A stretch of DNA of 41,561 bases, from assembly GCA_902802265.1 (NCBI GenBank), contig CADCLN010000035.1:1-41561 (forward strand). The letters run 5' to 3'. The DNA is from an uncultured Bacteroidales bacterium (GTDB lineage: Bacteria > Bacteroidota > Bacteroidia > Bacteroidales > Bacteroidaceae). The translations under genes and the position numbers were made by a program. Each line of letters begins with the position of its first letter. Within the stretch, counting starts at the first letter, position 1. The notes beneath the pieces were generated by a model. The model was not told where the DNA came from. It was given only the letters and a program-made list of their open reading frames with translations, and ran no database searches. Below, piece by piece: positions 1-6,411 of the stretch.

Positions 1-345
1 TATCGGGATGTTGTAATACTGCTCGGCAAGACGGATCATCTCGTCATAGGCATCACGAGCCATTTCTGTCCTACGAAGCTCTATCTCCAGCTCACGGATG
101 CGCTTTAGGAGTGCATCGCGGTCGTCATCACGATACGTCTTCTCAACACTTACGTTACCTGGTATTTTCTTCATCGCTACGCCATCTTTCTTGTCTGCGA
201 CTGCAAATTTAATCAAATTTGTGTAAACCCAGTTACGATTCAGCCCATATTTTCTACATATGGCACCTTTTGACATATCTGTAGTCAGATACTCATGGAG
301 AATTTCAAGGCTCTCTTCGCTTGTTTTCTTTACATTTCTACTCAT
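1..345 (-). CDS. IS3-family transposase OrfA, partial
   Basis: Reading from the ATG at 345-343 to the window edge gives 115 residues without a stop. The N-terminal half has a helix-turn-helix pattern (SKGAICRKYGLNRNWVYTNL, about residues 25-44). The C-terminal half is a charged coiled coil (LLKRIRELEIELRRTEMARD) followed by AEQYYNIPI, the usual run-up to the OrfA/OrfB frameshift in IS3 elements. OrfA would bind the element ends and is normally joined to the DDE catalytic OrfB by programmed frameshifting; that part is outside the window. Family assignment is from motif pattern only. Confidence 0.75.
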   Translation of the reverse strand, partial: MSRNVKKTSEESLEILHEYLTTDMSKGAICRKYGLNRNWVYTNLIKFAVADKKDGVAMKKIPGNVSVEKTYRDDDRDALLKRIRELEIELRRTEMARDAYDEMIRLAEQYYNIPI

Positions 346-388
346 AAGTTGAACTCTAATTTTGTCAACTTATTCAGTACACTACACA
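1..388 (-). mobile_element. IS3-family insertion sequence, partial (5' end of the element)
   Basis: The segment carries an OrfA-type transposase reading leftward off the window edge. To the right of its start codon lies a plausible terminal inverted repeat ending near 388, which reads outward-in as TGTGTAGTGTACTGAATAAG, with the TG start typical of IS3-family ends. The other end and OrfB lie outside the window, so the boundary, target duplication and intactness cannot be confirmed. Confidence 0.7.
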
Positions 389-402
389 GTGTTTTTTGAA
401 GC

Positions 403-498
403 AAAGTTACATTGTAATGGTTAATCAGCTTATAATCATTGAATTATGTTGAAAAAAGTTACATTAAAGTTACATTAAAGTTGCACTAAAGTTACATC
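403..498. repeat. 11-bp tandem direct repeats AAAGTTACATT
   Basis: Four head-to-tail 11-bp units occupy 455-498 (AAAGTTACATT twice, then AAAGTTGCACT and AAAGTTACATC). A lone exact copy sits at 403-413, just inside the IS end. The unit length equals one helical turn, so every copy faces the same side of the DNA, as in iterated protein-binding sites. No protein or function can be assigned. The stretch 390-896 otherwise holds no convincing gene, only this repeat and the 22-bp array at 618-771. Confidence 0.8.
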
Positions 499-617
499 GA
501 TTCCGTCTTTTTATGGCGCAAATTTGTCAAACTTAGCACTCTGGCGAAGTCAATTTAGCAAAAAGGTGATAAAGCGACGTTAAGTGTGCCACAAAAACTT
601 TATGGTGAAATAGAGTT

Positions 618-771
618 GTACGTCAGTGGCACTGCATTGTTGCCGTGGTGGCATAGTTATCTTGCTGCGGTGGCAATGCAGTGTTGCTGCGGTAGCAATG
701 CAGTGCCAGACGAGTAGCAATGCAGTGCCACCGCAGCGGGAGAACTTTGCTACGGAGATGGGAGAACTTTG
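618..771. repeat. 22-bp lattice repeat array A (7 units)
   Basis: Seven consecutive 22-bp units start at 618, 640, 662, 684, 706, 728 and 750. Each is an 11-bp linker of the general form CNNCNNCRGTG followed by an 11-bp word. Words here are GCACTGCATTG (once), its reverse complement form GCAATGCAGTG (three times) and GGAGAACTTTG (twice), plus one divergent unit. The same words recur in the arrays at 16632 and 33192. A seventh-unit continuation fades after 771. Short forward ORFs across it (626-814, 811-1029) look fortuitous because they follow the repeat words rather than any protein pattern. Confidence 0.85.
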
Positions 772-831
772 CTATTCAGATGAATGTACAAAGATTTTTG
801 AAAAAGAGATGTGATGTGTCTGTTTCAAGAA

Positions 832-888
832 AAGAGTGAGGAATCGCCATTCAGCAGAAAACTATGGGACAGCCGATTCTTCACTCTT
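832..888 (-). terminator. Hairpin, likely terminator of the 2214-897 gene cluster
   Basis: Arms AAGAGTGAGGAATCG (832-846) and CGATTCTTCACTCTT (874-888) pair over 15 positions with one mismatch around a 27-base loop. The hairpin lies just past the stop codon of the 30-aa ORF on the reverse strand. A near-identical hairpin follows ddh. There is no long U run, so it may be a processing or protective stem rather than a simple intrinsic terminator. Confidence 0.6.
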
Positions 889-932
889 AAGTGTTTTTAC
901 ACCAAGTGGCGGATGAGTTCCTCTTTGTCGCC
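832..932. repeat. ddh (3' fragment): Direct-repeat copy 1 of the ddh 3' region
   Basis: This stretch repeats 2311-2430 in the same orientation: first a hairpin (832-888 against 2311-2370), then a 44-bp block (889-932 against 2387-2430) that differs at a single base and covers the ddh stop codon and last eleven codons. The second copy has an extra AT-rich insert of about 17 bases between hairpin and block. The two copies bracket the genes at 897-2214. Confidence 0.85.
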
Positions 933-989
933 GTCAATGAGGGCTCTGATGTCTTCCACCAGTTCCTTATACTTCTCTTCTTTTGTCAT
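897..989 (-). CDS. 30-residue peptide ending in the Ddh C-terminus
   Basis: ATG at 989-987 opens a 30-codon frame whose product begins MTKEEKYKELVEDIRALID and ends GDKEELIRHLV, the exact last eleven residues of the diaminopimelate dehydrogenase encoded at 2395-3294. The frame starts 17 bases after the stop of the upstream ORF and is followed by a hairpin, so it would be transcribed as the last cistron of that cluster. The whole sequence has an amphipathic-helix look. It could be a real small protein, or a scar of a duplication that happens to stay open. No function is proposed. Confidence 0.4.
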   Translation of the reverse strand: MTKEEKYKELVEDIRALIDGDKEELIRHLV

Positions 990-1006
990 GAATGATTGTA
1001 TCTTTA

Positions 1007-1777
1007 TTATTTACGGATGTAATAATTAGGAAGGTGACCAGGTTCTGTTAATTTCAGACGTGTGCCAGTCTTATCAATGTTGGTTCCCTGTGCCACGCGT
1101 TGGTCCAGTCCCATCTGATTTATATATTCTTGTTTTCCTTGCTCGCCACACAAATCATCGTCCATCCTGGCAACAAGTTCCGCATTTTCACTAAAGGGGG
1201 TAACGTCTTTGTCATCGAGCTCCATCTTGATTTTATCTGTATCGTATTTCTTCACCAGCGAGTCGCCTTCGATTGACCAGGTACCATGCATAGTAATATT
1301 CAGTACCATGGTACCTAGGAAGAATGGGTGCTTAATATTGCGAGACCGACGTGTGGTGAAGGTGTGATCCCCCAGAAATTCAAATATAACACTTTCTTGT
1401 CCGTCTGTTAAAACACTCTCCCACGTACCAATCAGCTGTTTTTCTTTAACGGGACGAACAGTCATATAGGTGTTATTATTGAATCTTTCCATATCTTCCT
1501 CGGAGATGTTCATCAGGAACTTGTTTTCCTCATTCACGTCGGCATAAGACAAAAGGGTTTTATATAATTCAGTTCGCTTTTCGGAATTTGAGACATAGTT
1601 TGAAACACTGTTTGACTGAAGCAAATTTCGGCATAAGAGCAAGAATGTTTCGCGAGTCTCAAAATGGTTGTTTAGCATAAAAATCTGGTATTCCTCCTCC
1701 TTTGTGACTGGTTTCTGAAAGCAAATCCATTCTTTGGATTGTTTCTCAAGCATGTTTCTGGCGTTGTAGAAGGTCAT
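1007..1777 (-). CDS. Hypothetical protein with lipocalin-like C-terminal region
   Basis: The 256-residue frame starts at an ATG that overlaps the stop of the preceding ORF (ATGA at 1777-1774). Residues 1-95 are helical and charged. Residues about 105-175 contain LIGTWES, FEFLGDHTFTTRR and GTWSIEGDSLV, a beta-strand pattern like lipocalin-type GTW domains. No signal peptide or membrane segment is visible. Because its first helix reads as a natural continuation of the upstream protein, this may be the second half of one gene broken by a frameshift rather than a separate cistron. Family not recognised. Confidence 0.6.
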   Translation of the reverse strand: MTFYNARNMLEKQSKEWICFQKPVTKEEEYQIFMLNNHFETRETFLLLCRNLLQSNSVSNYVSNSEKRTELYKTLLSYADVNEENKFLMNISEEDMERFNNNTYMTVRPVKEKQLIGTWESVLTDGQESVIFEFLGDHTFTTRRSRNIKHPFFLGTMVLNITMHGTWSIEGDSLVKKYDTDKIKMELDDKDVTPFSENAELVARMDDDLCGEQGKQEYINQMGLDQRVAQGTNIDKTGTRLKLTEPGHLPNYYIRK

Positions 1778-2214
1778 TCCAGGAACTTTCTGTCGTTAAG
1801 TGTGCGCCATGATTCCTGACTACTGTTGAAGATGTTCTCATTTGTCTTCTTAAACTCTTCATTTGTATTAAAATGACCAGTGGTTATGTAGTTGAAGAAT
1901 ATAAAGAGCGTATCGTCAGGGATACTTTCCAAACGGTCTATGTTATGCTGCAGATAATTTGTGACAGCGTAGCCTCTTTCCTCAAAAGATAAGCGGTTCC
2001 GAATAACTGTCAGGCTCTGGTCAATATCGTTGATGATGGTCATAGCCAACAGTCTGCGAGCCTGCTGCTGTTCTTTATTCTCCAACCAGGCAGAAGTACC
2101 GAAGGTTAAGACAATAGAGATTGTTGTACCAATTATGGTAAGTAACAATTCCTTAACTGTTCCATTAAATTTGTTCTCCCCCCACAATTTGGGCATTCTA
2201 AATTTTGCATTCAT
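1774..2214 (-). CDS. Hypothetical membrane-anchored protein
   Basis: The 146-residue product has one strong hydrophobic segment at about residues 22-44 (KELLLTIIGTTISIVLTFGTS) after a short basic N-terminus, which predicts an inner-membrane anchor. A helical region follows (ENKEQQQARRLLAMTIINDI). The stop codon overlaps the next start by four bases. Similar Bacteroidota proteins in my memory run through a single longer frame with this N-terminal anchor, so a one-base frameshift at about 1775 is possible. Function unknown. Confidence 0.6.
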   Translation of the reverse strand: MNAKFRMPKLWGENKFNGTVKELLLTIIGTTISIVLTFGTSAWLENKEQQQARRLLAMTIINDIDQSLTVIRNRLSFEERGYAVTNYLQHNIDRLESIPDDTLFIFFNYITTGHFNTNEEFKKTNENIFNSSQESWRTLNDRKFLE

Positions 2215-2310
2215 TGTTCTTTATAATCTTTAATTCCGCAGCATTTTGGTTTAACTTTCTTTATAAGTACCTGAGTTGGCAAAGGGATTAAATCCATGTA
2301 ATTTGTGAAA

Positions 2311-2370
2311 TGAAGAGAGAGGAATCGCTATTCGCAGAAAACACTGCGCCAGCCGATTCTTCACTCTTCA
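2311..2370 (-). terminator. Hairpin downstream of ddh (second copy)
   Basis: Arms TGAAGAGAGAGGAATCG (2311-2327) and CGATTCTTCACTCTTCA (2354-2370) form a long stem with two mismatches. An inner GCAG/CTGC pair lies in the loop. It sits 25 bases past the ddh stop on the reverse strand and is the partner of the hairpin at 832-888. Confidence 0.6.
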
Positions 2371-2394
2371 TTCTTTATTTTATATTAAGTGATT

Positions 2395-3294
2395 TTACAC
2401 CAAGTGGCGGATGAGTTCCTCTTTGTCGCCTGGAAGGAAGTTGATGACGGGTATCTCCACCATGGTGTAGGCTCCAGGCTGCTGCTTCAGGGAGGCACGC
2501 GCTACGTTGACAAGCACTTGTGCGGTGAGAGCGGGGTTGTTGATGCTCATGTTGAAGACGAAGTGCTGGTTGTGGGTGGTGCCGCTGACTCCTTTGCGGA
2601 CAAGGTTGACGCCGTGGCCTACGTCGTTGAGGGCATCAACACTGGGCACTTGCTGCACGTGGGTCTCGTCGTTTACGAAGTAGGGGTCTGACTTGATGGC
2701 TGCCTCGACGGTCTTGAAATCGGCTCCGTCTTCCAGTTCTACATAGACCATGCGGCGATGGATGCCTGTGCCCAGGGGGATGGTCATGGAGAGTGCGTCG
2801 CGCACGCCCTGAATGGCACGCACGGCAACGGAGTGCCCCATGGAGCGGCCTGGACCGAAGTTGGTGTAGGTAACGCCTTTGGGGGCAAGGCTTTCCATCA
2901 GGGTGCGCACAATGGAGTCGCTGCCTGGATCCCAACCTGCGGAGATGATGCTGACGCAGCCGTGCTTCTTGGCTTCGGCGTCGAGCGAGCGGCGCAAGTC
3001 AACTATCTGGGTGTGGATGTCGAAGGAATCGACAGTGTTGATGCCGAGTGCAAGGCATTGCTTGGCGTATTCTTCCACTTTGCGCGTGGGGGTAGCAAGA
3101 ATGGCTACCTGCACATCGGACAGTTCTGAAATGTTCTTTACTACGGGGATGTCGGCGAGCTCGGCTGGACGACCGACGGTTCCGTTGCGACGTACTACTC
3201 CGACACATTCCATGTCGGGGGATGCTTGGATGGCTTCAAGGGCGTATTTGCCGATGTTGCCGTAGCCGATGATGGCTGCTCTGATTTTTTTCAT
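2395..3294 (-). CDS. ddh: meso-diaminopimelate D-dehydrogenase
   Basis: This enzyme makes meso-diaminopimelate from tetrahydrodipicolinate, ammonia and NADPH in one step of lysine and peptidoglycan synthesis. The 299-residue length fits the family. The N-terminus has the Rossmann motif GYGNIGKYAL (residues 10-19). The middle carries SFDIHTQI, ISAGWDPGSDS and FGPGRSMGHS, characteristic of Ddh, and the end contains THNQHFVFNMSINNPALTA. The protein is cytosolic. The ATG at 3294 directly precedes the Rossmann strand, so the start is secure. A TANNTTTG element lies upstream at 3418-3411. Its last 44 bases are duplicated at 889-932. Confidence 0.95.
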   Translation of the reverse strand: MKKIRAAIIGYGNIGKYALEAIQASPDMECVGVVRRNGTVGRPAELADIPVVKNISELSDVQVAILATPTRKVEEYAKQCLALGINTVDSFDIHTQIVDLRRSLDAEAKKHGCVSIISAGWDPGSDSIVRTLMESLAPKGVTYTNFGPGRSMGHSVAVRAIQGVRDALSMTIPLGTGIHRRMVYVELEDGADFKTVEAAIKSDPYFVNDETHVQQVPSVDALNDVGHGVNLVRKGVSGTTHNQHFVFNMSINNPALTAQVLVNVARASLKQQPGAYTMVEIPVINFLPGDKEELIRHLV

Positions 3295-3410
3295 AAAAAA
3301 TGTGTTTGCGGTTTTTGAAAGGTTTTCGGTTTAAGTTTTTTGGGACTTTGTTTCGTCCGCACAATCTGTTAATTTTATAATCTTTATAATCGTACAACCG
3401 TTTTTGGCTG

Positions 3411-3418
3411 CAAAAGTA
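3411..3418 (-). promoter_or_regulatory. Probable -7 element of ddh
   Basis: On the reverse strand the sequence reads TACTTTTG, matching the Bacteroidota -7 consensus TANNTTTG, 117 bases before the ddh start. A good TTG is not found at the expected 19-20 base spacing, so the call rests on the -7 box and the position in a divergent intergenic gap. Confidence 0.45.
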
Positions 3419-3492
3419 GGGATTATTTGTGATTTTGTGATACAAAACGCATATTTTTTTAGCAAAAAGCAGAAAAAATAATAATTATTCTT

Positions 3493-3500
3493 TATCTTTG
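3493..3500 (+). promoter_or_regulatory. Probable -7 element of the signalling operon
   Basis: TATCTTTG matches TANNTTTG and ends 28 bases before the ATG of the response-regulator gene. The expected upstream TTG box is weak. This would drive the six co-directional genes 3529-14740. Confidence 0.55.
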
Positions 3501-3528
3501 CCGCAAAATAATCAATAAGAAACAATAA

Positions 3529-4689
3529 ATGGTAAAAATTCTGAGTGTCGATGACGAAGCGGACCTGGAGGTCTTGCTGACACAATATTTTCGCAGAAAG
3601 ATTCGCAAGGGGGAGTATGAATTCTACTTTGCGCATAATGGTTTGGAGGCTTTGCAATGCCTCCTGAAGCATCCTGACATCGAGATTATTCTTTCGGACA
3701 TCAATATGCCTGAGATGGACGGATTGACGTTGTTGGCTAAAATCAACGAGATGCGCAATCCTGCTCTGAAGTGCATTATGGTGAGTGCATACGGCGACAT
3801 GGACAATATTCGCCATGCCATGAACAATGGTGCGTTTGACTTTGCCACCAAGCCGATTGACCTGGACGACCTGCAAATCACCATCGAAAAGGCGGTGGAG
3901 CAGATTGAGTTTGTGAGGGCTGCCCAGAAGGATCGGCAGGAGCTGAAGGATATTCATGCGGACCTGACTGTGGCAAGGGAGATTCAACATGCCATCTTGC
4001 CTCGCAATTTTGTGCTGAAGACGCCTGAGGCTGATCGCGTTGACATCTTTGCCTCGATGATTGCGGCGAAGGATGTAGGCGGCGATTTCTACGACTTCTT
4101 CCGCATTGACGACACGCACTTTGGCTTCTGCATAGCTGACGTTTCGGGCAAGGGTGTGCCTGCGGCTATCTTTATGGCCGTGAGCCGCACGCTGATCAAG
4201 GCCACGGGCGTGAGGGGAATTCCCTCCAACGAGTGTATGCAGATTGTGAACGATATGCTGTGCGGAGAGAGTGTGGATTCGATGTTCGTGACGGTGTTCT
4301 ACGGTGTGTTCAACATTTTGACGGGCGAGATTGACTTCTGCAATGCAGGACACAATGCGCCCTACATTCTCCATGCCGACGGCAGGGTGGAAGCTGTGGA
4401 GGCTGACATCAACCTGGTGCTTGGTGCGCTTGAGGGCATTCCCTACAAGCGAAACAAAATGACGTTGCAGTCTGGCGATACGCTGGCGATGTACACGGAC
4501 GGTGTGACGGAGGCTGAGAACGTAGAGAAAGAGCTGTATGGTGAACCTCGGCTGGAGGCTGAGCTTGCCACGCTGAAGGGTGCCAGCAGCAGGCAGATAG
4601 TGGAAGCTATCAACCAGAGTGTGAAGGAGTATGCGGGGGAGGCTCCGCAAAGTGATGATGTCACACAGCTGGTCATTAAGATGAAATAA
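3529..4689 (+). CDS. Response regulator with SpoIIE-type PP2C phosphatase output
   Basis: Residues 1-125 are a receiver domain: acidic pair D8-D9, phospho-acceptor D57 in LSDINMPEMDG, S86 in VSAYG and K108 in TKPID. A helical linker (residues 126-155, ending AREIQHAILP) leads into a PP2C/SpoIIE domain (about 170-386) with the metal-binding acidic sites in GGDFYDFF, IADVSGKGVP, MYTDGVTE and SDDVTQL. Such proteins dephosphorylate Ser/Thr sites, often on STAS anti-anti-sigma factors, when the receiver is phosphorylated. No STAS or anti-sigma gene lies in this window, so the target is unknown. First gene of the operon; the next begins 15 bases later. The likely phospho-donor is the kinase at 8980-9831 (inference). 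Confidence 0.9.
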   Translation: MVKILSVDDEADLEVLLTQYFRRKIRKGEYEFYFAHNGLEALQCLLKHPDIEIILSDINMPEMDGLTLLAKINEMRNPALKCIMVSAYGDMDNIRHAMNNGAFDFATKPIDLDDLQITIEKAVEQIEFVRAAQKDRQELKDIHADLTVAREIQHAILPRNFVLKTPEADRVDIFASMIAAKDVGGDFYDFFRIDDTHFGFCIADVSGKGVPAAIFMAVSRTLIKATGVRGIPSNECMQIVNDMLCGESVDSMFVTVFYGVFNILTGEIDFCNAGHNAPYILHADGRVEAVEADINLVLGALEGIPYKRNKMTLQSGDTLAMYTDGVTEAENVEKELYGEPRLEAELATLKGASSRQIVEAINQSVKEYAGEAPQSDDVTQLVIKMK

Positions 4690-4704
4690 AAACGACGAGG
4701 TCAG

Positions 4705-6369
4705 TTGACAAATAGAGGTAAATACGTGTTGTCGGTCATAGCGACCATGGGCGTGTTGGCGATGGTGGCAGCTATTTCCTACTTCATCGGCAAGGGGCAA
4801 TCTGTAGAGGAGCTTGAAGCCATGAAGGGGGAGGTGGAGACGTTGCGGGCTGAAGAGCGAGAGGCTGCCGTGGTGAAGCGGGTAAGTCAACAGATGGAAG
4901 AGATTGCTGCCCAGCAAAAGGAGATTTCCGACAGACAGCGCGACAAAGCCGAGGAGTCGTCGAAGTTGGCTATCCAGCTGCGCGACCGTGCCGAGCAGGA
5001 GTCTCGCTGGGCACACGAAGCGGAAGGGAAGGCTATCGTGGCGCTGAAGGAGGCTGAAGTGCAGCGTGCCAATGCCGAGCAACAACAGCAGATTGCTTTG
5101 GAGCAGCGCGACAAGGCTACGTTGTCGAAGACGATTGCAGACACGTTGACCATTCGCACGCAAGCGAAAACGATGGGGCTAACCTCCAGAAATCAGCGGG
5201 AAATCGGCGACACGGTGGTGGCTGACTTGTTGGCGTATGCCAGTTGGTACTTCCTGAACAGATACAAGGGAAACACTTATTATGCGGAAACGTTTAAATC
5301 CTTGACGCTGGCTACTAATTCCGTACTTTCATACAACATGGACAAGCGAGGCGGCGTGAATGCCATCAGCATGATACCCGACGGAAGGGGGAGCTGTGTG
5401 GCTGTTTCCGATTATGGGGAAGTAGAGATTTTCAATCCGTCGGACAAGAATACGACGATTTTACTGCAGGACAAGAGGTACGACTTCCGCGACGTGTGGG
5501 CTGGGAAACAGGCTGTCTATGCGTTGTCCAAAGAAGGAAGCCTGTGTGTGATTGGCTACAACCGAGTTTTGCAGAAGACGATAGGGTTGCCGCCTGGAGA
5601 CTATTTCAAGATGATTCGCGCCGACAGCAATACAATGTTGCTGGCCGGACGGCAGGGGCTTTGCTGGTACACATTCTCGAATGGGTTGGTTTCTGCCCCG
5701 ATTCCGCTGAAAGGGAAGTTGTCAGCCATCTGCAAACGTGAACAGGTATTCTGCCTGTTCTTTGCCGATGGTTCATACGCCGAAATGGATGGTGCGGGGA
5801 AGGTGACAGAGAAGAATCCCATCATTCCACGCATCGTGACGGCTGCCCATTATGCAGAAGATTTGCAGTGCCTGTGTCTGGGACTGAAAGAGGGGCCTGT
5901 CCACCTGATCAACAAATATAACCGAAGGGTGGAAATGCTGGATGCGCACAATGCCAAAACGCTGTGCATCACTACGGTAGGCCCTGTGCTGATTTCTGGT
6001 GCATACGACAAAGCCATCAACATCTGGAAACTGGACAATCTGTTGTTCAACACAGGACTGAATTTCTGGGAAGAGATGCAGACAAAAGTGGCACCCAAGC
6101 AGAAAGTCACACTCCGAGACGACCGTGCCCCCAACGAATGGATTTCACCGGTGGAATATCCCTTCCGTGGCTGGACATTGGCTGTGGAGGGTGACCCTCT
6201 GGCAGGCTACGTCTGGGTGGGCACCGCCACAGGTGACGTTATCCGCATGAACATATCGGTGGACAACATGGCTCAGCGTGTGCACCGCAAACTGAGGCGC
6301 AACTTCACGGATGTGGAATGGATACGCTGGGTGGGTGCTGCTGTGCCCTACACCAAGTTCAAAGAATAG
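4705..6369 (+). CDS. Membrane-anchored coiled-coil protein with C-terminal beta-propeller
   Basis: The 554-residue product starts at a TTG (4705) preceded by ACGAGG; the next ATG would cut into the membrane segment. Residues 7-26 (VLSVIATMGVLAMVAAISYF) form one membrane span. Residues 28-150 are a long Q/E/R-rich coiled coil. Residues 160-200 (VVADLLAYASWYFLNRY) resemble the helical lead-in found before WD40 domains in STAND-type proteins. The rest is a run of WD40/PQQ-like blades (AVSDYGEVEIFNP, VYALSKEGSLCVIG, LISGAYDKAINIWKLDN). No enzyme domain is seen. Its place between a phosphatase and kinases suggests a scaffold or sensor. Family not named. Confidence 0.75.
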   Translation: MTNRGKYVLSVIATMGVLAMVAAISYFIGKGQSVEELEAMKGEVETLRAEEREAAVVKRVSQQMEEIAAQQKEISDRQRDKAEESSKLAIQLRDRAEQESRWAHEAEGKAIVALKEAEVQRANAEQQQQIALEQRDKATLSKTIADTLTIRTQAKTMGLTSRNQREIGDTVVADLLAYASWYFLNRYKGNTYYAETFKSLTLATNSVLSYNMDKRGGVNAISMIPDGRGSCVAVSDYGEVEIFNPSDKNTTILLQDKRYDFRDVWAGKQAVYALSKEGSLCVIGYNRVLQKTIGLPPGDYFKMIRADSNTMLLAGRQGLCWYTFSNGLVSAPIPLKGKLSAICKREQVFCLFFADGSYAEMDGAGKVTEKNPIIPRIVTAAHYAEDLQCLCLGLKEGPVHLINKYNRRVEMLDAHNAKTLCITTVGPVLISGAYDKAINIWKLDNLLFNTGLNFWEEMQTKVAPKQKVTLRDDRAPNEWISPVEYPFRGWTLAVEGDPLAGYVWVGTATGDVIRMNISVDNMAQRVHRKLRRNFTDVEWIRWVGAAVPYTKFKE

Positions 6370-6411
6370 AGTCAATTGTTATTTACTGTTTACCATCTTA
6401 ACATTTTACCA

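Noticed and set aside
626-1029. Two small forward frames over array A and the hairpin
   Set aside because: Their composition follows the repeat words, and the second runs antisense to the ddh-tail peptide; no protein features.
3331-5163. Long reverse open frame of 610 codons
   Set aside because: It is antisense to the phosphatase regulator and the propeller gene, is Leu/His-rich and has no family pattern; it is a shadow of GC-biased coding on the other strand.
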